From positions 186,813,741 to 186,877,740 of the forward strand of contig CM041465.1 of assembly GCA_023213395.1 (NCBI GenBank): 64,000 nt of DNA, written 5' to 3'. Under the pieces are notes generated by a model that saw only the letters and a program-made list of their open reading frames with translations, was not told where the DNA came from and did not search any database. Source of the DNA: Cycas panzhihuaensis (taxonomy: Eukaryota > Cycadophyta). Positions 47,871 through 59,557 of this stretch are shown in pieces. How positions within the stretch are numbered: position 1 is the stretch's first letter; each line of letters begins with the position of its first letter. The translations under genes and the position numbers were made by a program.

Positions 47871-49020
47871 CTTGTAATTTTAAGGTATTTAATTAATTAA
47901 AACTGCTCATAAATGATAGTGACATTTGTAGATGGTCATCCTTGATATTACTATGGCTTTCTCGATGTTTTGCATGATAATAATTTCTTTGATTATTTTT
48001 ATATTCTTGTTCTTCTTTATCAATATTATCATCTAGCAGTAATCAGATTATATATAACTAGTTCTTTTGACATCTGCGCCCAAGTTCCCACTTCTCCTCA
48101 TATTTGAAGCATAGGTTTCTTTTTCTTAACTCTTCTTGATCTTTTTTTATTTTTTGAATGATTGGTTTAACAGGTCGATTCAGGTTGATTGATATGTATC
48201 TGTGTTGAGTGCTTAGTAAAAGATTATGTCAACCAGGTGGAGGAATATAGAAATATGTGTCTGTTTTATGTAAGGCATTGTGTTTATCTTCATGTATTTT
48301 AGCTAACTGTATTGCCTTGTTAAGGTTCTTTGGTTCTTGAATTTTAACATCAGCTTGGATCTATATTATCAGACCATCTATATATAACTGGATAAGTCAA
48401 TTAGTCAGAATATCTTCTAACACATAGCTTAACCTTGTAAATATTACATTGTATTCTTCCACAGAACCAATTTACTTTAATTTTTGTAACTCATAATAAT
48501 AATCGTGATTAGATATGGTTTCAAATCACTCAATGAATAAACACAAGAATTCTTTCTAGGTAGGTAGTTGATCTGGAAAAGAGGTTCGTTCGAGACATTG
48601 CCACCATTCACATGTTATTCCATCCATATACAGGATGGCTAAAGAGACTTGCTCTGGTGGGTCAATTTCTACTAAGTGAAAGTAATTTTCTATCTGTTGG
48701 ATCCACACTCTCAGTTCATATGGATTTTGTTCAATGTTGAAGTGTGATATTGTAATTTTTTCTAATTTTTTCTTTTTTTGTGATTGTATATTTTGTAGGC
48801 AATTAAAGTATGCTTGAAAACCTATAATCTTTTGTTCTTTAGGGGTTAGATTGCGATACTCATTAAGATATTTTCTGATAGCTTCATTCTCAATATTAAT
48901 TGGAGTTGTCTAAGGACCTAAATATTTTTTAATGGTCTGATTTCTGATATTAGACTACCAACTCATTGCCTCATCCTCTGAATTTGGAACAATCATATCT
49001 TCTTTCCTACCCATTATTAT
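47871..49020 (-). pseudogene. Gag of the TR-GAG-like element
   Basis: Minus strand from the ATG-region near 49015 (MGRKEDMIVPNSEDEAMSW) reads through KYLNEYRNLTPKEQKIIGFQ, ITISHFNIEQNPYELRVWIQ, ENYFHLVEIDPPEQVSLAIL, YMDGITCEWWQCLERTSFP and EYNVIFTRLSYVLED, the retrotransposon gag core of Ty3/gypsy type. A zinc-knuckle relic LCFKYEEKWELGRRCQK lies at 48121-48065, with the second Cys changed to Tyr and the His to Arg. Scattered stops (for example after LPT and FIE) inactivate this copy. Gag would let the element form or enter particles made with enzymes from a partner. Confidence 0.85.
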
Positions 49021-50087
49021 GATTATTAATTTATCCAAGATCTAATGTAATATATAATTTAAGAGAGTGTTTAATGTCTGGACTACTTCGTGGACTACTT
49101 GAGTGATCGATTCAACAATCACTTTTTGAATGGTGTTGTCTGCCATATCTTCATTGTTCATTATTTTAATGATTGTGTAAGTGCGATTCCATTACCTTTC
49201 TATCGTGTTTGGTTGACCTCAAAATAATATTCTAAACTCGCTCAATACTACTAGATGTATTTAAAGTAGGATAAAATTGGTCAATTATTCAGTATCTAGA
49301 GGATTTTAAATTGATTGAATATGTATATGTGAAGTACAATATAGTCCAAAATAAGCCTTAGGGCTTTATAGTTCCTCCTTCTGCCTTATATTTAACTGAT
49401 ATATCACCACCATTAAAAATAAAACCAAAGATTGTCAATACAAAAACCTGCAAATGAACAAAGAATAGAGGATATAGTATTTCGTATTATTTATATGGCT
49501 ACGTATTCATTACAAAAGTGTATAATAATATCTACGTAAAGCCTGGTTCAATAGGTGTAATGTTGTAATGCTTGTAATAAGGTGTATACCATCAATTGAA
49601 TGAGATTTGATATTAATCAAATTTAATTATGTAATCTTAGTGATGGTGTATTTTATGTATTCACACGATGGTTATCAAATACCATTAAAAGGCTTGCTTG
49701 GATTGTTCTTAAAACTTTAATATATAATATTAGGGCAATTTGGTATATATCAAAAAGGTGTATTAATATTGTATTAACCAATGATGTTAGTGATATTTCC
49801 CACTGATTATTTCATTGTGAAATATGTTGCAAGAATTAAATAATATAAACGTATTATTATTGTTGATGCTTGGCATCAACGGATACCTCATATTATTCCC
49901 ATATTATAGAGACCATGTAATATTATTGCACAACATGGTCGGTGATATGATATTGGTCTCATAACCCTGGTATACACCTTAATAGATTATGTATAGAGAA
50001 GAATATTATTCACAAGTACAAAGATGATGTAGTCACAGAGGAATCTTACTTGGACAATGATGGAGTAATAATAATGTTAACACAGTG

Positions 50088-50166
<79 letters not shown>

Positions 50167-50724
50167 ATGACTAAATATCATTCATTCAGTGTATAGCATT
50201 TACACAAAAAGAAACAGAAAAGACGCAAAACTCAGTGACGAGAAATGGCTAAACAGTGAAGCAAACTCAGTGACTATAATAGAAAACAGTGATGAAATTA
50301 ATGACTAGAATAGAAATCAATGACTAGAACAGTAACAAAAATAATAATGGGATCAGCAATGAGAACAGTAGTACAATGAGACAGTAATAAGAATAGTAAC
50401 GAGAACAGTCTAATGAGAAGTATCAACAACGAGACAGTATAGTATCAACAAGAATAATACAGTGATGAGAATGACAGTAATGAGATGAGAATAAGATGAG
50501 ATCAGTAGCGTGATCAGTAACGAGAATGAGACTAAGATGTTCATGGGTTTTTGATAAGAAGTGATGAGAATACAACAAGAGAAGTAGCGAGAATGAGAAT
50601 GAGAATTAGTGATGATGAGAATGAGAACCAGAAATAGAAACTAGGTGCAAAGATTAGGTGAAATCAGATAGATAAGGATAAAGGGCAAATAGAAACGAAT
50701 AAGAAACTATAGCAAAGACCAAGA
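49021..50724 (-). other. Leader of the TR-GAG-like element
   Basis: 1.7 kb between gag and primer site. Non-coding. The stretch 50170-50640 is rich in GA-type repeats built on AGTGATGAGAATGAGA-like units, just right of a TA microsatellite at 50091-50161. Confidence 0.6.
50091..50161. repeat. (TA)n microsatellite
   Basis: About 71 bp of uninterrupted TA dinucleotides in the leader of the TR-GAG-like element; length may be affected by assembly. Confidence 0.95.
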
Positions 50725-50740
50725 GAGTGCTCTGATACCA
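50725..50740 (-). promoter_or_regulatory. Primer binding site of the TR-GAG-like element
   Basis: Minus strand TGGTATCAGAGCACTC, a full initiator Met-tRNA complement at its first 12 bases, two bases from the 5' LTR. Confidence 0.9.
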
Positions 50741-50742
50741 CT

Positions 50743-50986
50743 TGTTACGAACCCAGTTCGTAACTTGAGGACAATTTCCAAATACACCAAAGAGCACACA
50801 AACACACCGAAGAAATTTATAGTCAACAGACCAAATATTTGATTGAAAGATATGAATGATTTACAATACATTTGAGGTCTCATTTATAGGTGTATGATAG
50901 CCCCTTCACTCATAAGTCACAATTCTTTAGAGACATCTTTTCACTTAATCAATAGTTAATTAATTCTTTTAAGGAGGTCTGTAACA
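50743..50986 (-). repeat. 5' LTR of the TR-GAG-like element
   Basis: 244 bp, TGTTACGAACCC to GGTCTGTAACA; same length as 47040-47283. Confidence 0.92.
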
Positions 50987-50991
50987 TGATG

Positions 50992-51920
50992 AATCCATAT
51001 GATCGGGGCTAAACCCCAAAGGAGGTGGACTTAAATCATAACAAATTAGATTAAAATTTATTTGATATTTTTAAAAAGTTATTTTATATTTGATCATTTT
51101 TTTGAATTTATTACCTATTTCCAAAGGAGTGCATATATTTTTATAACACTCTGGCACTTTTTTAGGTATAACTTTTCACAAGAAATTTAGAATTCAATGT
51201 CATTAGTTGTGTTGGATTTGATATTTTAAGAGAGTTGAAATGGGTGGTCACAAGGCATACTTCAAAATTTAAAGGGTAAATATTTTAATATCTAAATTTT
51301 ATACAAATAGTTAAAATGTTATAAAAAGTACATTGCATGGCATGTTTCATATTTAATTTCATATATCCTATAGTTTTTTAATGTTCTTGATAACTTGGTG
51401 GTATTATTTTTGTATTTGGAAGCAAGAAAAATATGTTTGGTTTAAAATTAAGTAAAATTTGCTTATTTATAATAGCTTAAAGGCTCTTAAGAACCCCATT
51501 TACACTTATGAGAGTTCTTTAATACATAATCATATTTGGTATTTGCTTATTGATAGCTATATTATTAATTTTTAGCAAATGATGCTACATAAAATTATAT
51601 TTCCTTCTCTTACCCTTGAAGGAACCATAAATTGGATACCTAAAAGGAGAATGAAGGAACCATAAATTGGTTACCTTAATGAATGAAATTGCTCAACTCA
51701 TTTACCAGGTAGAATTATTCCCAAAATAAAATTGATTATTTAATTGAACCATATATCTAAAGGAGACTTATATTAGTTACCCATATATTCTGATAGATGT
51801 TTCTTTATATATACTTCAACAAATTTTGTTTACAACTTGTAGATACATTTGGTCACATATGGAGCTAATCTTCATTTGTTTTAGAAGATTTCTATTTAAT
51901 GTATAGATATGACATTAAAT
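50992..51920 (+). other. X internal region, right part
   Basis: AT-rich, with a small duplication of GAAGGAACCATAAATTGG-like sequence near 51620-51680. No coding domain. Confidence 0.55.
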
Positions 51921-51932
51921 ATTATAGGAGGG

Positions 51933-52311
51933 TGTTAAAACATGATGTTTAATATTGATTGTTAAGTATCCCTCTTAACTCTCATAAGTATTTTTTATTA
52001 TAATATTGATATATATACATGAGTACACACTTATTTATGTAAATGTCCCTATTAGTGGACTTAAGGGTTCTTTCATCTTATTGGTCAAGTATGAGGTCAA
52101 ATGTACTATAAGTATATATTCATGCCTAATGTAATAATTTGGAAGGTGATCATTTTCCTATATCTTTATTGTCTTCTTCATTGTACATACTTTATCTTTC
52201 ATTTATTTTTATTTATTATTTTACCTTTAATGCCTCATACTTGTATCATAGTTTTGATTAATATTTTTATCATGGTTTCAAAGGTAATTTATGAAACCCT
52301 GTATTTTAATA
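51933..52311 (+). repeat. 3' LTR of X
   Basis: 379 bp, TGTTAAAACATGATG to CTGTATTTTAATA, preceded by the purine tract at 51921-51932 and followed by GAAGA. Confidence 0.86.
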
Positions 52312-52316
52312 GAAGA

Positions 52317-52615
52317 TTCATTTGAAAATGTAGTCATTTAACATCATAAAAAGAAGCTCCTAACTCCAACCTTCTCTCATGGTTTTCTTTACACTGGGTT
52401 TTCCATGTATAAATCCATTATTTCTCTTTTGGTGTATGCTTCTTATATTTATACTTTATATTTCATGTTATTGCTTTATATGTTTATCTTACAATACATC
52501 ATTTATATACATTCCTCATGATATAATTGAATCATTATACATATTTGATATATTTCTATTGTGTATTATAAGCATATTCTAATATGGTATTAGAGTGATA
52601 TTCTAAATTCTTACA
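52317..52615 (+). repeat. 5' LTR of Y, second segment
   Basis: Continues the Y LTR after X, from TTCATTTGAAAATGTAG to AAATTCTTACA; matches 60347-60645. The internal TGGTATTAGAGTGA (52585) is part of the LTR, since it also occurs in the 3' copy. Confidence 0.8.
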
Positions 52616-54568
52616 TGGTATCAATGTCATATTATGAAATATCTTGTGAAATAGATTGAAACATATATGAGCCAATTGATGCACTAGTGACACAATTAGT
52701 ATGAGCCAATATAGGAGCTAGTATGAGGAGTGTTCTGATGAGCTAAAAGTTGATTATGCTAGTGATATGTAATTGAGACTTTAGGTCAAGGTGAAGTTAA
52801 TTTAAAGTTGCATATAGGAGATGAAACTATATGATAAATACAACAAAAGTATTGATATGTTAATATATATATTTATTTATTTATTTATTTATTTTATTTA
52901 TTTATTTTAAACATATTAGTTCTAGTATTCTATAGAGTATGCAAGTTTGAATAAGTCTACCAAGATGATATGATAAAGCAGAACTATTGCTAATTACATT
53001 TATGACACTCCTTATAGAAATGAATTAGATTTATAAAGATTGGCCATCTTACTAAATTGTAAGTAGTAATAGTAAGATCAGTCAATTATTATAAACATTT
53101 AATATCCATCAGTAATATAAAATAAATATAAAACTTGTACCAATTGATATGAACCAAAATAAAGAGGTATGTCTTATTAAGTAAATATGATGTTCTATTA
53201 CATTTAGCAAAATTTGAATCTTTTATAAAGTCAATTGATAAGCTACCAAGACATTAGCAAATAGTCATGTAGAAGAGTTAATACAACTAACAACCCACTT
53301 GAAAAAGAGTTAAACTAATTTTTTTAAGGATTGCATGATTTTTTATGACATATTACTACTTTTTCAGTCATAATTTTCCATCTAAAAATCTATTTTTCAA
53401 GTCATAAGTTGCATCGAAATGAGAGTTTTAAGACGATTAAAATAAGTGGTCACAATACATATTTGAAAGATTATATGGTAGAGTTTTTAATAGGTAAAGT
53501 TAAATAAAATTATTTTGATTTCATAATAATTATATTTTATGAGCTTTTTTAGGTCTATTTTAACATATTCTAATGCTTTTAAAGCCTCCTAAGATGATGA
53601 TGATATTTTTGGTGATTATTGATGAAATAAAAAATAAGCTTTATTTAAAATAAAGGTATTTAAGGCTTATTTTTTATAGTTTAATGCTCAATTTTCTTTT
53701 TTTTTAATTATGATGTGAGATATATTTGAAGTAAAAGTTTGATGTGGGTATCTTAGATATATTAGACATGATAAAAATTCTCTTTGACATTCACACATTT
53801 AATCAGTAGAACTATAGTCACTTATCAAATGTAATAATCAACTAGTTTATTACACACATATTTGAATAATTGATAATGCCCCCTACTATTTAATGAAAGG
53901 TCTAGTTTATTTGTAATTATCTATTAAAGAAATATTATTAAAATGTTAATATTTTCCACATATTTATAAGACATGGAGAAGAAATCTCATATATTGATTA
54001 CTTGGCATATTAAATTTAGTTGTTGAAGTTATCCAACTAATATAATATATATTTGTTAATAGGAAATTTGATTTGTTATGTATGACAAGAGGTATGAAAA
54101 CACATTGTTTATATTACCTTATTATAATTAACTTGTTGTGTCTAGGTAGTATGTCTTGTTCCTAGAGTTAATATGCTTGATAATTGATTTAATAATGTTG
54201 TTGAGTTATTTAATTATTGCCAAAAAAATTTATAAATATGTATAAATACCAATGAATGTAGTACATAGGTTATTTACTCATATGCAAGAGGTGAGATGAA
54301 TGATGTTACTCTTATACAATACATAGATTGCATTATCATTCTTATATAAAAGATGTGAGATGTTTTATACTACGCTTATAATAGTATTTTATTTAATAGA
54401 TAATATTGTTTTATTTGTTGATGAACTACATATACTAAATAACTTCCTAGAGAACTAGTAATTATAGCATCTAGTTATCCATATATTTCAATAGATGGGT
54501 GTTATTTTTATATGGATATCAATAATAATTTTTATTTATAAGATTATTGAGATGACAAGTTGATAGAT
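52616..54568 (+). other. Y internal region, left part, with primer site
   Basis: Begins TGGTATCAATGTCATATT, a primer-like site directly after the LTR. Non-coding and AT-rich, with a (TTTA)n run at about 52868-52905. No gag or pol signature found on either strand. Confidence 0.55.
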
Positions 54569-54573
54569 GATAA

Positions 54574-54775
54574 TGATATAATTCTAAGACACACATGAAT
54601 AAAACTGAATGGTTTAATACTTATTGATCAACTGAATGGAAATTTATATAACTTAGAGTTGTAACTCCTTTGGAACTAAATGTAACTGCTACATGTCTAA
54701 CTGACACGTGTCCAAGTGGTGAGTGTCTTAAGTTACATACAAAGTGGGTCTCTAAATAAAACATTATATCTAACA
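54574..54775 (-). repeat. 3' LTR of copia C
   Basis: 202 bp, plus strand TGATATAATTCTAAGAC to AACATTATATCTAACA. The TATATAAATTT element (minus strand, about 54641-54651) is shared by both copies. Confidence 0.93.
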
Positions 54776-54786
54776 CCCTCTCTTAA
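54776..54786 (-). promoter_or_regulatory. Polypurine tract of copia C
   Basis: Minus strand TTAAGAGAGGG ending at the 3' LTR boundary. Confidence 0.8.
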
Positions 54787-54823
54787 TGTTTTATCCGGTT
54801 AATCCTATTTTGTCTCTGAGAGT

Positions 54824-56263
54824 TTAAAATTTATCTTTGCCCAGAGGCTTGGTCAGAATGTCAGCCACTTGATCTAAAGTTGGGCAGTACACAAGATTGA
54901 TTTCCTTACTTTGAATCTTTTCTCGGATGAAGTGTTGATGCACCTCAATGTGTTTTGTTCTGGCATGCAGTACTGGGTTCTTTGCAATCTTGATTGCACT
55001 CTGATTGTCACAATGGAGTATAGTGGCTTCTTGTTGAGACAGATTTAGATCTTGAAGAAGTTGCCTCAACCAAACTGCTTCTGTGGTGGCACTGACAGCT
55101 GACTTGTACTCTGCTTCTGTGGATGATAGGGCCACAGTGGCTTGTTTCTTACTGCTCCAGGAGATAGGAGCTGATCCAAGGAAGAAGCAATGTCCGCTGG
55201 TGGATTTTCTTTGTTCCTTGTCACCTGCCCAATCTGAGTCATAGTATCCAATTAACTGAGTTGTATTCTCCTTTGGATATGTCAACTTTAGTTCTGTTGT
55301 TCCCTTCAGATACCTTAGTATCTTCTTTGCTGCTTGCCAATGTCTTTGTCTTGGCTCATGCATGTATCTAGATATTAATCCCACAGAATAAGCAATGATG
55401 CAGTTCTTATCGCCGATAGATGAGACTCCCAACAAGTTGCCTGTACAATGTGACATTGATGTGAGCTTCTTCTTCGTCCGGTATCATGTTGCAATTGACT
55501 TCCATGGGTGTACTGCATGGATTGCACTCTTCCATTCTGAACTTTGCTAACAAATCTTTGATGTATTTGGTCTGACATAAGGTGAATGCAAAGGTCTGTT
55601 GTTCTACTTGGATCCCTAGGTAATAGTTGAGAAGACCTAGGTCGGTCATTTCAAACTTCCTCTCCAATTGATGTTTTATGTCACTTACAGATTCAACATC
55701 ATTACTTGTAAGTATCATGTCATCAACATATACAACTAAAATTGTGATAGCTTCATTTGTACCTTTTACATATAAGCTTGAGTCTGAGTTGCACCTGCTG
55801 AACACATTTTCACATAGGTATTCATCAAGTTTGGCATACCAAGCACGAGGAGCTTGCTTCAGACCATACAGGGCTTTCTTTAATTTGCAGACCAAGTGTT
55901 CCTGACCCTGCTTAACGTATCCTTCAGGTTGGGCCATATACACTTCTTCCTTGATCTCTCCATTTAGAAATGCACTTTTGACATCTAATTGATACACATT
56001 CCAATTTTTTTGAGCTGCTAGAGCAATTCATCGCTCACAAGGTCTTTGAGTTTCACTACTGGTGAGAAGGTTTCATCATAGTCCACCCCAGATGTTTGAG
56101 TGTATCCCTTAGCAACTAACCTAGCCTTATATTTTTCCACTTTCCTATTTGCTCCTTCCTTTATTTTGTAGATCCATCTGCAATTTACCACTGATTTATT
56201 TGGTGGTAATTCTACTAAATCCCAGGTTTGATTCTTGATGATAAAGTCTAATTCAGAATTCAT
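54824..56263 (-). pseudogene. Copia C reverse transcriptase and RNase H
   Basis: Three minus-strand frames. 56263-56018 holds the RT entry ([40 protein letters not shown]). 55997-55407 continues with MYQLDVKSAFLNGEIKEEVY, LKKALYGLKQAPRAWYAKLD and the catalytic LVVYVDDMILTSND. 55456-54824 has the end of RT and the RNase H: YYDSDWAGDKEQRKSTSGHC, ALSSTEAEYKSAVSATTEAV, LHCDNQSAIKIAKNPVLHAR and a final DILTKPLGKDKF. The catalytic residues of both enzymes are present. A frame break with loss of some RT sequence near 56000 and a second frameshift near 55430 prevent one continuous product. Confidence 0.9.
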
Positions 56264-56807
56264 GGCATTTCTCCAAATTGAGTGTTCTTTAGCTTCTGTA
56301 TATGACTACGGTTCTAGATGGCTGTACAGAGCCCTTGGTTTTTGGCTTCTTGTCCTGTGTGGTAAGATGTCTTCCTTTCTTTCCTCAATGGTTTTGAGAT
56401 ACCATTTGGGAAACCTTTTTTCTTTTTCTGTTTCAACTGCCTTGGGTTCATCTGGAAATGTCTCCTCATCTTCCGAAGTAGGGTGACTTTCTTGAGTTTC
56501 TTCTAGAAGATCTTTAGAGGTAATTTCAGATCGTTCTTTAGGTTCTTCTTCAGGTGGTTCTTAAAGAATGTTCTGAGAATGTCCCTCTATTACTTGGATT
56601 TGCTTGCTAAGCTCTTCATCACTATCTTCATTGAACACAACATCACGGCTTGCATAGATCTTGTTTGTCTTGGGATCTATGCACTTGTAGGCTTTAGAGT
56701 TCTTACAGTATCCAATCATGATACATTCTATGCTTTTCGAGTCCAGCTTGGTTCTTCTTTTGTCTGGTATGTGTACAAAGGCTTGACTGCCAAATACCTT
56801 TAGATGG
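56264..56807 (-). pseudogene. Copia C integrase C-terminal part and linker
   Basis: Minus strand between the integrase block ending at 56808 and RT. Readable pieces include the variable Ser/Glu-rich linker (near 56540-56420) and a block for the conserved phrase LDSKSIECIMIGYCKNSKAY near 56740-56690, typical of the region just after the copia integrase core. Stops interrupt it. Confidence 0.65.
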
Positions 56808-58190
56808 CTAACATCTGGTTTTTTCCGTCCGTGCTTCTTCAGGTGTAAGATGTTCTACTGCTTTTGTTGGGCTCTTATTCAGTAAGTAACATGCAGTGTT
56901 TACTGCCTCTACCCAATAATTCTTTGGGACTCCTTTCCCATGCACCATACTACAAGCCATTTCCATGATCACTATGTTCTTCCTTTCTGCCACCCCATTA
57001 GATTGAGGTGTATAGGGAGTGGTGATCTGTCTTCAAATTCCATTGACTTTGCAATATTCCAGGAATTCTTTTGAAATGCATTCACCTCCCCCATGTGATC
57101 GTATACATTTAATTTTTTCTTTGGACTCTAGTTCAACTTCTGCTTTGAACTCTTTGAATGTTGCATATACTTCAGACTTGTTATGCAAAAAATAGACCCA
57201 GATTTTCCTTGTCATATCATCTATGAAGGTGAGAAAGTATCTGCATCTGTTGATGGAGTGCGGAGTGAGCGGTCCACATATATCAGTGTGAATGAGTTCT
57301 AGTTTCTTTTGGGCTCACCATTTGCTTTCCTTGAAGGGTAATCTTTGCTGCTTCCTTGATTGGCAACTTTCACATACAAAATTATCTGAAGTGATTGATG
57401 GGAGTCCATCAACTAAACCTTCCTTTTTCATTTTTTTTAATTTGTCTAATGGAAGGTGTCCATACTTGAAATGCCACATTTTGTCATTATGATTTACGCT
57501 GAGGCATGCTTTTACAGTGCAAGATAGGATATGAAAGCAACCTATACAGGTCATTACTTTCTATCCCCTTTGCAATTACATGGCCATTATTTTTCATGTT
57601 AAGGATATAACAATATCCTTTTTCATCAAAGACAGCCTTTAACCCTTTTTCCAAGTTGGGATATGATGTAAGATTCATCTTTATGTCAGGAACTAACAAC
57701 ACATTTCCAATTTTTTTTATGCTACCTTGCAGTTCTACAGCAATGGTTCCTACACCCTTGATGTTGAGGGGATATTTATCCCCTAGCTCCACAGATTTGT
57801 CTGAGGCATAAGGCTGCAAGGTTTCGAACCACTCCTCTCGGCTGGTCATGTGACGCGATGCTCCTGAGTCGATGTACCACACGTCTTTATCTTGGAGAGA
57901 TGCGGCAAGAGCAACGATGAATGTAGTCTCCTCCTCTTCTTCTTCATTTTGTTCCTTGCTGTAATTGCCCATGGGTCTTTTACCTTTTTGAATGTCAGCT
58001 CTCCTAGTTGGACATTGGTATGGAAAGTGTCCTACTTGGCCACAATGATAACATAGGTCAAATGCTCTACAGGAACTTGCAAAATGACCGGTCTTACCAC
58101 AGTTGTAGCACAGTCTTGGCGTTGAGATGTGTCCTCTTCCTCGTGAATCTTGCCATCTTCCTCGTGATTGGGCTCTAAACTCTAGAGCCC
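56808..58190 (-). pseudogene. Copia C zinc knuckles, protease and integrase
   Basis: Minus strand. A zinc-knuckle segment (CFDLCYHCGQVGHFPYQCP-like) lies at about 58110-58010. 57972-57487 has the protease DVWYIDSGASRHMTSREEWF with intact D-S-G. 57554-57315 has the pre-integrase domain MWHFKYGHLPLDKLKKMKKE with CESCQSRKQQ. The core continues with HTDICGP, FLTFIDDMTRKIWVYFLHNK (57215 on), then CIRSHGGGEC, where copia integrases have R-S-D; the second catalytic Asp is His. TTPYTPQSNGVAERKNIVIM carries the Glu. Stops occur after KESKW and VNGI. Integrase is therefore inactive twice over. Confidence 0.88.
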
Positions 58191-58200
58191 TTCCTCATCC

Positions 58201-58851
58201 TCAGCTTCTTCCTCTAGTTCCCAGATTTAGTCTGGATACAAAGGCATCTTCAAGTTCTGCAGAGTCTTCATATCTTCTATTTCTTTGTTCCTGCCTTAGG
58301 AGTAGTCCTGTGAGTGTGTCCAATGTCATTGTTGCTATTTGATCATTATTTGTAATAGTGTTAATTGTGACATCGAAGGATTTAGGTAATTTACTGGCTA
58401 CCATTTCAACCAGTTCATAATCAGAAATTGCAGATCCTGCACTAAGTAGATCATTCCGTAAGGATATCACTTTGTGCATGAATTCAGTCACAGTTTCAGT
58501 TTCTTTCATGTGTACCTTGAATAATTCCTCCTTGAGTGCCATTATTCTAGCTTTATTCTTTTGACCATACAATTTCTCAAAGCACTTCCAGATTTCAAAG
58601 AGTGGTTAAGTTTTCCACATACACAAGTAGCGTGTCGAAATGGATAACTTAAGCACTATTACTCCAGCTATCCTGTTCTTCCCAAATTGTTAGATCTACC
58701 CCAAATGCTTTTAGGCTTGTCTTCCTTTTCAAGAGCTATTTGCCAAGCATTTTTGGCTCTCGAAGGGTTTCTATTTTGATTTTCCATATATGGTAGTTGT
58801 TGTCGGTGAGCTTGTCTCGAATCGGAGAGAGCCAAGATAGAAGAAGACATT
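58201..58851 (-). pseudogene. Copia C gag
   Basis: Starts at the ATG at 58851 (MSSSILALSDSRQAHRQQLP) with KNAWQIALEKEDKPKSIWGR, then breaks; the core is open at 58572-58201: MYGQKNKARIMALKEELFKV, HMKETETVTEFMHKVISLRN, ELVEMVASKLPKSFDVTINT and LLLRQEQRNRRYEDSAELED. This UBN2-type gag matches copia E residue by residue over the core. Between 58668 and 58572 the frame is disrupted, so the capsid protein cannot be made whole. Confidence 0.85.
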
Positions 58852-59540
58852 ATGGACACAAAAACAAGTTGCAGACGCCCTAGGTCGCATAACCAGATGC
58901 ATTTTTGTATGCAGTTTAAGGTGTACGGATGAAGGCAAACTATACCTCAAAAGAAAGCTGGTGGCGAGAGGATTCCAGATCTAAAATTATTTTTCTAAGA
59001 CAGTCCCTAGTTTGGGAGAAAAATAGTCTGAAAAGCAATCTTGGCGGCTAGGTTTTTTTGAGAAAAATGCTCATATCAATCAAATTACTCATTTAAATCG
59101 GTCAAAATCAGTCACAATGGGGGCATATAGAGTATACAGAGAGTTTATGAATGTTTTCAGAGAGAAAATCGAGAGAAAACTGAGGATTTTGGGTACCTGT
59201 GTCTCAAGACCCACGCCCTTCTGAAAACTGGGTAAAACCCCTTCGAAACGGCTCCTGATGACTTCGTGCCAGTAGAGAAAGATGACGAGGATGGTCTGAT
59301 CTACCTTCTGGCCAAATTTTAGCTCATTTTAAGCACTTCAATTTTGTGTCCGTACAACTCCGTACTGTGTCCGTACACGGTCAAAATTCTTCTCTCCTTT
59401 GTTTTGATTCTGGACTGAGCTTGCAGCTGCCCCCTTCTTGCCTTTCTCGAACTTCTTCGCCTTTTCACGCTTATTATACCTCTGTCTTGCTTGGACACAA
59501 CTTGAATCCCTGGCACAACCCTCTCTCAATCAAACAGGAT
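58852..59540 (-). other. Copia C leader
   Basis: About 0.7 kb between gag and primer site. No coding domain; short frames such as 59516-59319 (Lys/Arg-rich) appear to be chance. Copia E has a leader of similar length (62153-62810). Confidence 0.65.
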
Positions 59541-59557
59541 GACCTGCTCTGATACTA
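59541..59557 (-). promoter_or_regulatory. Primer binding site of copia C
   Basis: Minus strand TAGTATCAGAGCAGGTC immediately after the LTR end, one change from TGGTATCAGAGCAGG. Confidence 0.88.

Larger units (their letters stand above)
47040..50986 (-). mobile_element. Small gag+protease-only gypsy element (TR-GAG-like), nested in X
   Basis: 3947 bp, minus strand, with two 244 bp LTRs and a perfect target duplication TGATG (47035-47039 and 50987-50991). The internal 3459 bp have, in minus-strand order, a primer site, an untranslated leader with a long TA microsatellite, gag, a zinc knuckle, aspartic protease and a purine tract. No RT, RNase H or integrase is present, although both termini and all priming signals are intact. 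The LTRs differ at about 14 positions by eye, 13 of them transitions. The structure fits the described terminal-repeat gag (TR-GAG) class. Confidence 0.9.
45683..52311 (+). mobile_element. Non-autonomous LTR element X, nested in the 5' LTR of Y
   Basis: Two direct LTRs of 379 bp each (45683-46061 and 51933-52311) and target duplication GAAGA at 45678-45682 and 52312-52316. A TGGTATCATACTAGG primer-like site follows the 5' LTR at 46062 and a purine tract ATTATAGGAGGG (51921-51932) precedes the 3' LTR. Without the nested TR-GAG it is about 2.7 kb with about 1.9 kb of internal sequence and no recognised coding domain. LTR ends are TG...CA on the left copy and TG...TA on the right copy. By eye the LTRs differ at roughly one base in ten, mostly transitions. 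Confidence 0.86.

Noticed and set aside
52585-52600. TGGTATTAGAGTGA taken first as the primer site of Y, which made 60112 look like a second 5' LTR in tandem
   Set aside because: The same motif follows at 60616 and the identity between copies continues to TTCTTACA/TTCTTATA. With that end the duplication AAGAA fits both flanks, so the motif is inside the LTR and the true primer site starts at 52616.
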